Notes: generated by a model not told the origin, from the letters alone. 64,000 nt of DNA from Pseudomonadota bacterium (GCA_018242205.1 JAFECJ010000007.1:1-64000); one strand, 5' to 3'; shown: positions 26,941-35,973, counted from the stretch's first letter. Program-made: numbers and translations.

Positions 26941-27945
26941 CTATTGGATCTTGATATCGCGCTTCTTGATGATGTCCGCCCATTGCGCGGTTTCGCGGAT
27001 GATCCGCGCGGCGAACACGTCGGGCGGCCCGATGGCAACCGACAGGCCTTGCGCCTGAAGCTTGTCCGTCATCGCCGGGTCGGTGAGGGCGTCTTTCGTG
27101 ACGGCAAAGATGGCGGCTACGGCTTCCGGCGGCACCGCTTTCGGCGCCAGCAGACCGTACCATGAGGTGACGTCGATGCCGGGTACGCCAGCTTCCGAGA
27201 GCGTCGGCACATCGGGCACCAGTGGGCTGCGCGCGGCCGTGGTCATGGCGAGCGGCACCACCGTCTTCTCCTTGATGTTGCCGAGTACGGCCGGGACGTT
27301 CGTCGACAACAGATCGATATGACCGCCGAGCAGATCGGTCAGCGCCTGCGACGAGCCGCGATACGGCACGTGCGTCAGATTGGTCGCGCCGGTCTTTTCC
27401 TTGAACAGCTCCATGGCGAGATGGAGCTGGCTGCCGACGCCGGGGCTGCCATAGGTCAGCTTGCTGGTCTTGGCCTTGTCGATCAGCTCCTTGATGGAGG
27501 TGATGCCGATCTGCTTGGACGCCAGGAACACGTTCGGCGCGCTGGCCAGCAGCGCCACCGGCGCAAAGTCGCCCAGGATGTCGAGATGCGCGCCCGGCAT
27601 CAGGGTCGGATTGATGGTCAGGTTGCCGGCGGGAATGACGAGCAATGTGGCGCCATCCGGCTTCGCCTTGCGCACATAATCGATGCCGATATTGCCGGCG
27701 CCGCCGGTCTTGTTCTCGACGATAGCGGTGACGCCCGAGCGGGTCTGATATTCCTGCGCCAAGAGGCGACCGAGCACGTCGACCGGCCCGCCGGCGCTGA
27801 ACGGCGCCACCACGGTGATCTGGCTCTTGGGAAAGGCGGTGGGAACGCTTGCGGCAAGGGCGAGCCGCGGCGCGGCCGCGGCTGACGCGAGGAGCAGCAA
27901 GGCGGTGCGGCGGGTCAATCCCGCCGCCGGGGTCGCCACGGTCAT
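26941..27945 (-). CDS. TctC-family tripartite tricarboxylate transporter binding protein (solitary)
   Basis: 334 aa. The signal has a twin-arginine-like TRRTALLLLASAAAAPRLALA. The mature protein starts KSQITVVAPFSAGGPVDVLGRLLA, the Bug/TctC hallmark, with YGSPGVGSQLHLAMELFK and HVPYRGSSQALTDLLGG further on. No TctA or TctB membrane genes lie nearby, so it either borrows them or acts as a sensor. It is the last gene of the 13-gene minus-strand cluster, 4 bp after the Rieske oxygenase, which suggests its ligand is a substrate or product of that pathway. Confidence 0.9.
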   Translation of the reverse strand: MTVATPAAGLTRRTALLLLASAAAAPRLALAASVPTAFPKSQITVVAPFSAGGPVDVLGRLLAQEYQTRSGVTAIVENKTGGAGNIGIDYVRKAKPDGATLLVIPAGNLTINPTLMPGAHLDILGDFAPVALLASAPNVFLASKQIGITSIKELIDKAKTSKLTYGSPGVGSQLHLAMELFKEKTGATNLTHVPYRGSSQALTDLLGGHIDLLSTNVPAVLGNIKEKTVVPLAMTTAARSPLVPDVPTLSEAGVPGIDVTSWYGLLAPKAVPPEAVAAIFAVTKDALTDPAMTDKLQAQGLSVAIGPPDVFAARIIRETAQWADIIKKRDIKIQ

Positions 27946-27949
27946 TGCG

Positions 27950-29032
27950 TTACATCTTTCCCGCGGCCTGTAGGTCGGCCAGTTGCTTGCGCGCCTGCTG
28001 CGCCAGATAGCGGCGTAGGCGAATGACGCCGGCGTCGTGCTGGTACAGCATCTCGAACTTTTCGAGGCCGGGCTTGAGCCCGTCCAGCATCTCGCGATCC
28101 TGTTCGAGCACGTGCCAGTGGCGCTTCTCGAGATTGGTCTTGTAGAGGAAACGCCAGGTGTCGCGCTGCCAGCCCGAAACCTTGCGGGTGCGCCAGAAGA
28201 ACACGCACATGCGGTCTTCGTCGATCGGCGTGCCGAAGCCGGTGATGCCGAAATTGCCGCCCGGGCCGCCCGACGGCGGATAGGGGATTTCGAGGCGGAC
28301 ATAGAGCGCGCCGTTATCCACGAGTTCGCTCCAGTCGAAATTGACATCGCGCTGGCCGCTCTTTTCGAAGAAGAAGCCATGGTCGGTGTCGCGCGTGACG
28401 AAATGCGCCTGGGTGTCGCCCTGATACATCGTGTGCGAATTGGCATGCAGGAACGTGCCATGCATGGGATCCATCAGATTGTCGAAGGCGTAACGCCACG
28501 GCATTTCCCAGTCGGCGTAGCAGAGGAAGCTCGAATACTCCGGCGCGGTGATTTCCGGCGGCGGCTCGAAGCTGCCCGCTTCTTCATGCAGCGCATCGCC
28601 GAACCAGACGAAGATGGCGCCGTTGATCTCGCGGCTCGGATAAGTCTTGACCGCCTTCTTGCCTTCGAGCGGGCAACCCGGCTGCCCGGGCACGCTCAAT
28701 ACCTTGCCGTCGGGGCCGACCTCGACGCCGTGATAGTTGCAGCGCAGGCGGTCGCCTTCGTTGATGCCACGCGACAGCGGCACGGCGCGGTGCGGGCAGC
28801 GGTCGGCCTGGACATGGATCGTGCCCTTGGAATCGCGCCACAGTACCAGAGGTTCGGCAAGGCGCATGATGCCGAGCGGCTTGCCGCCGGTTTCGACGAA
28901 GCGCGACGGAATGACCGGCCACCAGCGATTGCGCAGTCCGGTGCGCAGATATTGCTGCACCTGCTGGTCGGTCGGACCGGCCGGCGGGGTGGCCGAAGTG
29001 GGTTTGCGGGCTTCAAAGGCTGTGACCGACAT
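27950..29032 (-). CDS. Rieske non-haem iron oxygenase, single-component-alpha type (VanA/PobA-like)
   Basis: 360 aa. The 2Fe-2S Rieske ligands are C79/H81 and C98/H101 (RCPHRAVPL and LRCNYHGVEV). The mononuclear iron motif is at about 184-196 (DNLMDPMHGTFLHANSH). Length and a missing beta-subunit gene fit the vanillate O-demethylase/phthalate-dioxygenase-type alpha-only oxygenases, which demethylate or hydroxylate aromatic acids. Electrons should come from the FMN/2Fe-2S reductase encoded two genes upstream. A 75-aa protein gene separates them. The aromatic substrate cannot be told from sequence. Confidence 0.9.
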   Translation of the reverse strand: MSVTAFEARKPTSATPPAGPTDQQVQQYLRTGLRNRWWPVIPSRFVETGGKPLGIMRLAEPLVLWRDSKGTIHVQADRCPHRAVPLSRGINEGDRLRCNYHGVEVGPDGKVLSVPGQPGCPLEGKKAVKTYPSREINGAIFVWFGDALHEEAGSFEPPPEITAPEYSSFLCYADWEMPWRYAFDNLMDPMHGTFLHANSHTMYQGDTQAHFVTRDTDHGFFFEKSGQRDVNFDWSELVDNGALYVRLEIPYPPSGGPGGNFGITGFGTPIDEDRMCVFFWRTRKVSGWQRDTWRFLYKTNLEKRHWHVLEQDREMLDGLKPGLEKFEMLYQHDAGVIRLRRYLAQQARKQLADLQAAGKM

Positions 29033-29035
29033 GGC

Positions 29036-29263
29036 TCAGGCTCCCAGTTCGCGCATCAGGGCGGTGAAATTATCGGCGGTCCAGTCGCCGCCGTCGAGCG
29101 GACGGACTCGCGTGTTGTTCATGCCAGCCACGACCTCGTCGAGTTCGCGCGCGCCCTTGGCGAACACGCTCTCGATGGCGTTGGCGAGTTCCTGCTGCCA
29201 GGCCGTCGGCTCGGCGGTGCGGGTCTGGTGCGGATCGAGATAAGGGTAACGATAGTCAGGCAT
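29036..29263 (-). CDS. Small (75 aa) conserved-looking protein between oxygenase and reductase
   Basis: 75 aa, acidic, Trp- and Asn-containing (TAWQQELANAIESVFAKGA, then a DGGDWTADNF segment), predicted mostly helical. The start ATG 29263 has AAGGAGGT about 7 bp upstream. It is packed between reductase (12 bp) and oxygenase (3 bp) genes, so it is surely translated with them. It resembles short proteins annotated with a recombinase-like helix domain that occur beside Rieske systems, from memory only. It may be an assembly factor or small subunit of the oxygenase. Confidence 0.75.
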   Translation of the reverse strand: MPDYRYPYLDPHQTRTAEPTAWQQELANAIESVFAKGARELDEVVAGMNNTRVRPLDGGDWTADNFTALMRELGA

Positions 29264-29275
29264 CGCATACCTCCT

Positions 29276-30271
29276 TCAGATATCGAGCACGAGCCGCGCG
29301 CCCTTGGCGCGCGACACGCAGGTCATCATGGTTTGATTGGCGGCGCGCTCCGACGACGACAGGATCGAGTCGCGGTGATCGGCTTCGCCTTCGATGATGC
29401 GGCACTCGCAGGTGCCACAAATGCCCTGTTCGCAGGAGCGCGGCACGTCGATGCCGGCTTCGGTCAGCACTTCGAGGATCGACTTTTCCGGCGGCACACT
29501 GAGAGTCCTGCCGGAGGCCGCGCACACGACCTCGAAGGCACCGCTGACTTCATCGGCCGGGCGCGAGCGCGGCGCGAACCATTCGAAATGCACCGCGCCT
29601 TCCGGCCAGCCGGCGGTCGCTTCCTCGACCGCCAGCATCAGCTTCTCGGGGCCGCAGCAATAGACGACCGTATCGGGCTGCGGTGCGGTGAGGCGCCGCG
29701 CGACGTCGAGCCGGGTGCCCGTTTCGCTGGCGTGCAGCGACACTGTGCCGCCGAGCGCCTCGATCTCCTTGAGAAACGGCGCGTCCTCATTGCGCTTGTT
29801 GCAATAGAGCAGGGTCCAGTGCTGGCGACGCGCGGCGAGTTCGCGCATCATCGGGATGAAGGGCGTGACGCCGATCCCGCCGGCGACGAAGATGTAGTCC
29901 TTCGAGGCGACCAGCGGGAAATTGTTGCGCGGCGTCGACACGGTCAGGACGTCACCGGGACGCAAGCGCCGGTGCACGAAGCCGGACGACTGCCCGCCGG
30001 TGACGGCGCGGATGCCGAGCCGGTAGTGCGACAGGTCGTTGGGATCGCCGCACAGCGAATATTGCCGCAAGGTGCCATCCGGCAGCTTGAGGTCGATATG
30101 CGCGCCCGGCTCGAAGGCGGGCAGCGGCTGGCCGTCGAGCGAGGCGAGCTCGAGCGACAGTACGCCCGGCGCTTCCCAGATCAGCGCGCGCAGCCGGACG
30201 TCGAGCGTCTGCTCGCCGGGGCGCGGCGCTGCGACCGTGGTCGGCTTGGTCATGTCGGCGACATCGCCCAT
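29276..30271 (-). CDS. FMN/2Fe-2S oxidoreductase, phthalate/vanillate-reductase type
   Basis: 331 aa. The flavin motif is LRQYSLCGDP (about residues 68-77), the nicotinamide-binding motif GGIGVTPFIPM, and the C-terminal plant-type ferredoxin domain has SCEQGICGTCECRI plus a later TMMTC cysteine. The order flavin-NAD-ferredoxin is that of phthalate dioxygenase reductase and VanB. ATG 30271 has AGGAGA 8 bp upstream. It supplies electrons from NAD(P)H to the Rieske oxygenase of this cluster. Confidence 0.93.
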   Translation of the reverse strand: MGDVADMTKPTTVAAPRPGEQTLDVRLRALIWEAPGVLSLELASLDGQPLPAFEPGAHIDLKLPDGTLRQYSLCGDPNDLSHYRLGIRAVTGGQSSGFVHRRLRPGDVLTVSTPRNNFPLVASKDYIFVAGGIGVTPFIPMMRELAARRQHWTLLYCNKRNEDAPFLKEIEALGGTVSLHASETGTRLDVARRLTAPQPDTVVYCCGPEKLMLAVEEATAGWPEGAVHFEWFAPRSRPADEVSGAFEVVCAASGRTLSVPPEKSILEVLTEAGIDVPRSCEQGICGTCECRIIEGEADHRDSILSSSERAANQTMMTCVSRAKGARLVLDI

Positions 30272-30282
30272 GGCTTCGTCTC

Positions 30283-31773
30283 CTAGAGTGCGCTTTTCGC
30301 CCACGGATGCGGCGCCTGAGAGAGGTCGCAATACAGCGACTTCTGCGCCATCCAGGCTCGGACGCCATCGCGGCCTTTCTCACGGCCGACGCCGGAGTCC
30401 TTGGTGCCGCCGAACGGCGTCGAGATCGAGAACTGCTTGTAGGTGTTGATCCACACCGTGCCGGTATCGAGCGCGCGCGCGACGCGCCAGGCTTTCGGGA
30501 AGTCGCGGGTGTAGATGCCGGAGGCCAGCCCGTAGTCGTTGTTGTTCGACTGGCGGATGAGATCGTCCTCGTTGTCAAACGGCAGCACGGCGAGCACCGG
30601 GCCGAACACTTCCTCGCGGCACAGCCGCGAGTCGTTGCCGAGCCCGGCAATGATGGTCGGGCGATAATAAGTGCCGTCCTTGTAGTCGCTGCCAGCCGGG
30701 CGTTCGCCGCCGGTCAAGATCTTGCCGCCGTCGGCGCGGGCCTTGGCGACGTGTTCCTCGACCTCGTCGCGATGCTTCGGCCGGATCAGCGGCGCGACCT
30801 GCGTCGTTGCCTCGAACGGATGGCCGACCTTGAGCCGCTCCGTCGCGGCCACCAGTTTCGCGACGAAGGCATCGTAAATGCCGCGCTCGACGAACAGCCG
30901 CGAGCCAGCGATGCAGGACTGCCCGGTCGAAGAGAAGATGCCGAACATCACGCCGGCGACGGCGAGGTCGAGATCGGCGTCGGCGAACACGATGGTCGGC
31001 GACTTGCCGCCGAGTTCGAGCGACACCGGCATAAGTTTGGCGGCGGCCTTGCGCGCGATGTCGCGGCCGGTTTCGGTGCCGCCGGTGAAGGACACCTTGC
31101 GGATCGCCTTGTGCGTGACGATGCGCTCGCCAACGATCGAGCCGGCGCCGGGCAGGGTCGAGAACAGGCCCTTCGGCAGGCCGGCTTCCTCGATGACGCG
31201 GGCGAGCTCGAGGCAGACCAGCGGGCTCCATGACGACGGCTTGAGCAGGATGGCGTTGCCGGCGGCGAGCGCCGGGGCCACCTTTTGCGCGTCCGAGGCG
31301 ATCGGCGAATTCCATGGCGTGATGCCGGCGGTGACGCCGAGCGGCTCGTAGACCGACATGGTGAGGTAATTGCCGCGCGACGGCGTCAGCGCGTCTTCCA
31401 TGGTCTCCAGCGCCGCCGCCATATAGCGGAACGTGCCGGAGGCGCTCATGGCCAATGCGCGGGTTTCGGTCAGTGTCTTGCCGGTGTCGCGCGACTGCAC
31501 ATGCGAGATGCGGTCGGCGTGGCGGGCGATGCCCTCGGAGATCTTGTAGAGGTACGTCGCGCGCTCGTGCGGCAGCAGCTTGCGCCACGACGGGTCGTTG
31601 ACGGCATCCTGGGCGCGCTCGATGGCGAGATCGACGTCTTCCACCGAAGCGCCGGGCAGGGTGGCATTGAGCGAGCCGTCGGCGGGAAAGTTCGAGGTGA
31701 TGTCAGCGCCGCGGCCGCGCCGCCATTCGCCGCCGATATAAAGCTTGTCCTGCGCTGTGACGTTGTGGTCCAT
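30283..31773 (-). CDS. NAD(P)-dependent aldehyde dehydrogenase
   Basis: 496 aa, normal length. The catalytic Cys is in GIFSSTGQSCIAGSRLF, the general-base Glu in SLELGGKSPTIVF and the cofactor loop at SFTGGTETG. It follows the aspartate-dehydrogenase-like gene by 8 bp. In the cluster it could oxidise the aldehyde made by the ThDP-dependent decarboxylase to an acid. Specificity (aromatic, semialdehyde) is unknown. Confidence 0.93.
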   Translation of the reverse strand: MDHNVTAQDKLYIGGEWRRGRGADITSNFPADGSLNATLPGASVEDVDLAIERAQDAVNDPSWRKLLPHERATYLYKISEGIARHADRISHVQSRDTGKTLTETRALAMSASGTFRYMAAALETMEDALTPSRGNYLTMSVYEPLGVTAGITPWNSPIASDAQKVAPALAAGNAILLKPSSWSPLVCLELARVIEEAGLPKGLFSTLPGAGSIVGERIVTHKAIRKVSFTGGTETGRDIARKAAAKLMPVSLELGGKSPTIVFADADLDLAVAGVMFGIFSSTGQSCIAGSRLFVERGIYDAFVAKLVAATERLKVGHPFEATTQVAPLIRPKHRDEVEEHVAKARADGGKILTGGERPAGSDYKDGTYYRPTIIAGLGNDSRLCREEVFGPVLAVLPFDNEDDLIRQSNNNDYGLASGIYTRDFPKAWRVARALDTGTVWINTYKQFSISTPFGGTKDSGVGREKGRDGVRAWMAQKSLYCDLSQAPHPWAKSAL

Positions 31774-31781
31774 GATGCCTC

Positions 31782-32624
31782 TCAGATGGCCACCGCGCTG
31801 ACGCGGTTGATCAACTCGCGCGCCATGCTGTAGCCGGCGAGCTGCGAGGTCTTCGGATTGGAGGCGGAGGGGCGGCCTTCGAGCCTGATCTCGAAGTAGC
31901 CGCAGCCGGAGCGCACTGAAAATTCGTGAACATTGCGCGTTACGCCGGGATCCGCCACCAGCCGCACCTTGGTGGCGTCGAGGCCGATGCCGGCGATGGC
32001 GAGCGTGGCCGCGACATTGGCGTTGAACGGATAGGTCTGCGCCGCGTCGCGGGCCGAGCCTTCGAAGAAGGTTGCCGCTGTGGCGAGGGTGTCGAGGGCG
32101 AGCAGCGTCTCCGCCGGCGTGCCTTTCCAGGCGCAGGGCGGCTTGCGCCCGGTATAGATGACTTCCTCGAGGCCGGAGAGTTTCGCCGCGGCGAGCGCGT
32201 CGATGCCACCGACCGCGCCGGCCGGCAGCACCAGACGGCTGGCGCCGGTTTTTGCGGCACTTATTAGCTTTCGGTGCAGGCTGTCATCGGCGAGCGCGCC
32301 AATGGAAATGACGATAAGATCGCAGCCGGCGTTGAGGATCGCCGGGCCGTGATCGCGCACGGCGACGTGACCGGCGCATTCGGCGATGGTGTCCGGTTTG
32401 TCGGCGAGCAGCGCCGCGATGCCGGAATGGATGGCGGCCGAGCGCGTCAGTGCCGGACCGCAGCGGTCGAGCAGCGACTCGGCGCGCTCGGTCGAGCGTT
32501 CGGGGACGAGAATACTGACGTGATCGAGCGGCGCCTCGAGTGCCTTGACGAGCGACGTCAGCGCCAGTTCGGCGATGCCGCCGGCGCCGATCACCCCCAA
32601 TCGCGTCATCTTCTTCGCCGTCAT
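31782..32624 (-). CDS. Aspartate dehydrogenase-like NAD(P)-dependent enzyme
   Basis: 280 aa. The Rossmann motif is LGVIGAGGIAELAL, with the aspartate-dehydrogenase (DUF108) features GAVGGIDALAAAKLSG and the ending ASNPKTSQLAGYSMAREL. Known relatives interconvert aspartate and oxaloacetate/iminoaspartate with NAD(P). No quinolinate synthase or NAD-biosynthetic gene is nearby, so this copy is catabolic: it probably removes ammonia from an amino acid intermediate. It overlaps the ThDP enzyme gene by 4 bp. From memory, Pseudomonas aeruginosa carries a similar set (aldehyde dehydrogenase, aspartate dehydrogenase, decarboxylase, SDR, IclR regulator). Confidence 0.88.
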   Translation of the reverse strand: MTAKKMTRLGVIGAGGIAELALTSLVKALEAPLDHVSILVPERSTERAESLLDRCGPALTRSAAIHSGIAALLADKPDTIAECAGHVAVRDHGPAILNAGCDLIVISIGALADDSLHRKLISAAKTGASRLVLPAGAVGGIDALAAAKLSGLEEVIYTGRKPPCAWKGTPAETLLALDTLATAATFFEGSARDAAQTYPFNANVAATLAIAGIGLDATKVRLVADPGVTRNVHEFSVRSGCGYFEIRLEGRPSASNPKTSQLAGYSMARELINRVSAVAI

Positions 32625-34321
32625 GCCGGCTTCCCCGCGGCGCCCGCCGGCGGCCCGGCGAAGCTTTGCCCGAACGGGCCGATGGCGACCATGTCGATTT
32701 CGATGAGGCAGGGGCCAGGTGCGGCGATCGCGCGATCGAGGGCGGTCTCGAACGCAGCGACGTCGGTCACGCGCTCATGTGGCAAGCCAACCGCGGCGCA
32801 AAGCAGCGCGAAGTCCGGCGTCAGGATGTTGGAATAGACGTGGCGGCCGCCATATTGGGCATCCTGGATGTTGCGGATGACGCCGTAGCCTTTGTCGTTC
32901 ATCAAAACGAACACCATGTTCGCCTGCATCTCGACCGCGGTCGCCAGTTCGCCGATCATCAGTTGCGCGCCGCCGTCGCCGACCAGGGTGATGGTCTTGG
33001 CCTTGATGCCGGCATGCGCGGCGCCGATGCCCATGGCGATGCCCTGGCCGATGCCGCCGCCCAGCGCGTGCACGCCGAGATGCGGTGCGGCGAGGCGGAC
33101 ATAGCGGTTGCCGAACGTGCTGTTCGAGATGGTGACGTCGCGCACCCAAGGGTGGCCGTTCTTGAACACGCGGGCGCTCAGCGCGTCGGCGAGCGGCACG
33201 TAGGGCCCGAGCGCCTTGTGCAGCGCCGCCTCGGACCGTTGCCGCGCCGCGCCGATGTCTTTGAGGAAGCCGGCGTCGCTGTCGAGCCTGGCGGGCAGGC
33301 GGCTGAGCAGGCCTTCGAGCGCGAGCCGGGCATCGCCGGCGATGAACTGCTCGACCGGATAATTGCGGCCGCCCTGACCGACATCGGCGTCGATCTGCAC
33401 CAGCGGTGGCAGCGGCATGCAGTTGTTCTGCGTTTCGTTGCCGCGCAGCCGCGAGCCGACCACGATCATCAAGTCGCACTTGGCGTAGATGCCGACGGCG
33501 TCGGGCGTCATGTTGAAGGCGCCGAGGCTGTTGGCGTGACTTTCCGGCACCACGGCGCGGCCATTGGTCGAGGTAACGATGCCGAAGCCGCGATCGGCGA
33601 GCGCGGTCGCGGCCGCAGCAGCGCCGCGGGCGCCGCCGCCGAGCCACAGCATCGGGCGCCTGGCGTCGCGGATGCGGTCGGCCAGCGCATCGAGTGCGGT
33701 GTCGTTCGGCTTTTTCAGATCGACCGCCGGCCAGCCGGCGACAACGGGCATCGCGGTCGGCAGACGCTGCACGTCGACCGGAATTTCCAGCGACACCGGG
33801 CCGGTCGGCGCGGTGAGTGCATCGCGGGCCGCCGCCAGCAGCGTTTCGATGGCGGCGCTCGGCTCCCAGATGCGGTGATAGGCCTTGCTGACGGCCTTCA
33901 GCATGTCCGGCTGGCGCGGCACATCGTGAATGGCGGCGCGGTCGCGGTCGGCGAATTCGCGGTCGATCTGGGTGGTAATGTGCAGTACCGGCGAACCGGC
34001 GGTGAGCGCTTCGACCTGCGAGCCGGCGGCATTGCCGGCGGCGGTGCCCGTCGAGGTAATGGCGACGCCGAGCGAGCGCGACACGCGCGCATAGGCATCC
34101 GCCATGTTCATGGCGCCGGCTTCGCCGCGCGCCGGCACGAAGGTGATGCGGCCCTGGCGGGCGAAAGCGTCGAGGATCGGCATGTTGTGGATCGAGATGA
34201 CGCCGAACACGACGGTGACGCCCATGTCGGCGAGCGTGCGAGCGATGGCGTCGCCGACCGGTTCGGTCGCCGCGGCGTTGTGTGAATTCGGTCGCTCGGT
34301 GACGACGATGGGGGCGTTCAT
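32621..34321 (-). CDS. Thiamine-diphosphate-dependent enzyme (acetolactate synthase/decarboxylase-like)
   Basis: 566 aa. The N-terminal PYR domain has the catalytic Glu in PARGEAGAMNMADAYAR. The C-terminal ThDP-binding motif is GDGGAQLMIGELATAVEM with Asn in LMNDKGYG. The central domain includes LWLGGGARGAAAAATALAD. Acetolactate synthase is unlikely: no small subunit gene is present and the context is catabolic. A 2-oxo acid decarboxylase or carboligase passing an aldehyde to the adjacent aldehyde dehydrogenase is more likely. Start ATG 34321 lies 17 bp after the SDR gene. Confidence 0.9.
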   Translation of the reverse strand: MNAPIVVTERPNSHNAAATEPVGDAIARTLADMGVTVVFGVISIHNMPILDAFARQGRITFVPARGEAGAMNMADAYARVSRSLGVAITSTGTAAGNAAGSQVEALTAGSPVLHITTQIDREFADRDRAAIHDVPRQPDMLKAVSKAYHRIWEPSAAIETLLAAARDALTAPTGPVSLEIPVDVQRLPTAMPVVAGWPAVDLKKPNDTALDALADRIRDARRPMLWLGGGARGAAAAATALADRGFGIVTSTNGRAVVPESHANSLGAFNMTPDAVGIYAKCDLMIVVGSRLRGNETQNNCMPLPPLVQIDADVGQGGRNYPVEQFIAGDARLALEGLLSRLPARLDSDAGFLKDIGAARQRSEAALHKALGPYVPLADALSARVFKNGHPWVRDVTISNSTFGNRYVRLAAPHLGVHALGGGIGQGIAMGIGAAHAGIKAKTITLVGDGGAQLMIGELATAVEMQANMVFVLMNDKGYGVIRNIQDAQYGGRHVYSNILTPDFALLCAAVGLPHERVTDVAAFETALDRAIAAPGPCLIEIDMVAIGPFGQSFAGPPAGAAGKPA

Positions 34322-34338
34322 GACTCTTGACCCGGGCC

Positions 34339-35130
34339 TTAGATGAAACGTGAAACGCCGCCGGATACTTCCAGGCTGGCGCCGGTGATGTAGCTCGCGG
34401 CTGGCGATCCGATGAACACGATGGCGCGGGCTGGTTCGTCCGGCGCGCCAAGGCGTTGCAATGGGATATGTTTGTCGCGCGCCAACGCCTTGAACCATTC
34501 CTCGCGCGACAGGCTCTTGTCGGCGCGCGCCTCGAAGCGGCGCTGCCACTGACCGGAATCGACCAGCCCGAGCAGGATGGTGTTGACGCGGATGCGGGGG
34601 GCGAATTCGGTGGCGAGCGACTTGAGCAGGTTCTGCACGCCGGCGCGCGCCGCCGAGGTGCACACCATGTGCGGTTCGGGCTGCAGCGACAGCAGCGAAT
34701 TGACGGCGACGATGGCCGGCGCCGGTGCTGCTTCGAGCAGCGGCTTGAACGCGCGCAGCGGCAGGATCTGGCTGAAGAACTTCAGATCGAGCTCTTCGCG
34801 CCATTGCGCGTCGGTGGTGTCGGCGAAGGTCGAAACGCGGCCCTGGCCGGCATTGTTGACCAGCAGATCGAGCTTGCCGCCGCTCCAGTCCTTCACCTTG
34901 GCGGCGAACGCGTTAACGTCGCCGCTGTCGAGCACGTTGCAGCGTTCGGCCAGCACGGCGCCGGGCTTCACCGCATCGAGCTTGGCCTTGGCGGCGGCGA
35001 GCCGCTCTGTGTCGCGCCCGCAGATGGCGACGCGCGCGCCTTCCTCGATAAGGATGCGCGCGGCCGCAAGGCCGATGCCGGACGTGCCGCCCGTCACTAC
35101 CGCACATGAATTGGCAAGGCCGAGATCCAT
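34339..35130 (-). CDS. Short-chain dehydrogenase/reductase with altered catalytic YxxxK
   Basis: 263 aa. The cofactor motif TGGTSGIG (13-20) and LLVNNAGQG (89-97) are normal, and the catalytic-region Ser145 is present. By alignment with the family, however, the Tyr and Lys of YxxxK fall at T158 and R162 (HMVCTSAARAGVQNLLK). Without Tyr the usual proton relay fails, so the protein may be non-redox, act as a binding partner, or use another mechanism. It lies between the IclR regulator and ThDP enzyme genes with 9 and 17 bp gaps, so it is under the same selection as the pathway. Confidence 0.85.
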   Translation of the reverse strand: MDLGLANSCAVVTGGTSGIGLAAARILIEEGARVAICGRDTERLAAAKAKLDAVKPGAVLAERCNVLDSGDVNAFAAKVKDWSGGKLDLLVNNAGQGRVSTFADTTDAQWREELDLKFFSQILPLRAFKPLLEAAPAPAIVAVNSLLSLQPEPHMVCTSAARAGVQNLLKSLATEFAPRIRVNTILLGLVDSGQWQRRFEARADKSLSREEWFKALARDKHIPLQRLGAPDEPARAIVFIGSPAASYITGASLEVSGGVSRFI

Positions 35131-35139
35131 CGCTGCCTC

Positions 35140-35973
35140 TCAGACGCGCGCCGCGAGCGGCACCGCGTTGGCGTGCCAGCCGAGACGTTGCGAAATCTCG
35201 CGCGCCGCCGCCGCGACCTCGACGGCGAGTTGGTTGTGGCGGGCCTCGCCGGCGAAGTCGGCGGCATGGCCGATGACATTGAGCGCGGCGATCGGCGTTC
35301 CGGTGGCGTCGAAAATCGCCGCCGCGACCGAACTGATGCCGGCTTCGAAATTGCCTTCGCTCCAGGCCAGTCCCGCCTTGCGGTCGGCGTCGAGCTGGGC
35401 GTGGAGCTGCGTCAGCGTCGTCGGCGTCCGAGCCGTAACCGCCTTCAGGACGGTGCCGGCATAAAGCCGATCGACACGGTCCGGCGGTAGATGGGCAAGA
35501 ATGATGCGCCCCATATTGGCTGCATGCGCGGGCAGGCGGCTGCCGACGCGGATATTGCTGGCGAAGGTATGGTTCGGCACGCGGCGGGCGAGATAAACGA
35601 TCTCCTGACCGTCGAGGGCGCCGAGATGCGACGACAGGTTCAGGTTCTCCGTCAGCCGCGTCAGCACCGGTACGGCGGTTTGCACCAGGTCTTCGGAGAA
35701 GAAGGCCTGCGCCGTCAGCCCGATCAGACCGATGCCGATGCGCCAGCCCTGGCCGTCCGGCAGCGCCTCGATGAAACGCTCGACCTCGAGGGTGTGCAGA
35801 AGCCGCAGCAAGGTCGTGCGGTTGATGCCGAGCTCGCGGGCCGTCTTCGACATATTGGTGACGCGATCACCTTCCGCGATATGGCGGAGCAGGCGGGCCG
35901 CGCGTTGCACCGGCGGCGACACGTAGGGATCGCCGGCTGAGTCCGCCGCGGTCTCGTCGACGCGTTCAAGCAT
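35140..35973 (-). CDS. IclR-family transcriptional regulator
   Basis: 277 aa. The N-terminal winged HTH is AARLLRHIAEGDRVTNMSKTARELGINRTTLLRLLHTLE, followed by the IclR effector domain with LPAHAANMGRIILAHLPPD and the ending AALNVIGHA. It is embedded in the 13-gene operon, overlapping the hydrolase gene by 8 bp, so it is co-expressed with what it likely controls. A second IclR gene opens the divergent operon at 39.8 kb. Confidence 0.92.
   Translation of the reverse strand: MLERVDETAADSAGDPYVSPPVQRAARLLRHIAEGDRVTNMSKTARELGINRTTLLRLLHTLEVERFIEALPDGQGWRIGIGLIGLTAQAFFSEDLVQTAVPVLTRLTENLNLSSHLGALDGQEIVYLARRVPNHTFASNIRVGSRLPAHAANMGRIILAHLPPDRVDRLYAGTVLKAVTARTPTTLTQLHAQLDADRKAGLAWSEGNFEAGISSVAAAIFDATGTPIAALNVIGHAADFAGEARHNQLAVEVAAAAREISQRLGWHANAVPLAARV

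Noticed and set aside
28037..30286. A 749-codon open frame on the plus strand opposite the Rieske oxygenase and reductase genes
   Set aside because: It runs antisense to three well-supported genes, is rich in Arg, His, Ala and Asp as expected from GC-rich antisense frames, and has no recognisable motif.
31782..32624. NAD-biosynthetic aspartate dehydrogenase (with nadA/nadC)
   Set aside because: No quinolinate synthase or phosphoribosyltransferase gene is linked; the context is catabolic.
32666..34285. Long open frames on both strands over the ThDP enzyme gene
   Set aside because: Only the minus-strand frame with the catalytic Glu and GDG...N ThDP motif is protein-like.
32621..34321. Acetolactate synthase for branched-chain amino acid synthesis
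   Set aside because: No regulatory small subunit or ilvC nearby; the gene is embedded in a catabolic operon with an aldehyde dehydrogenase.
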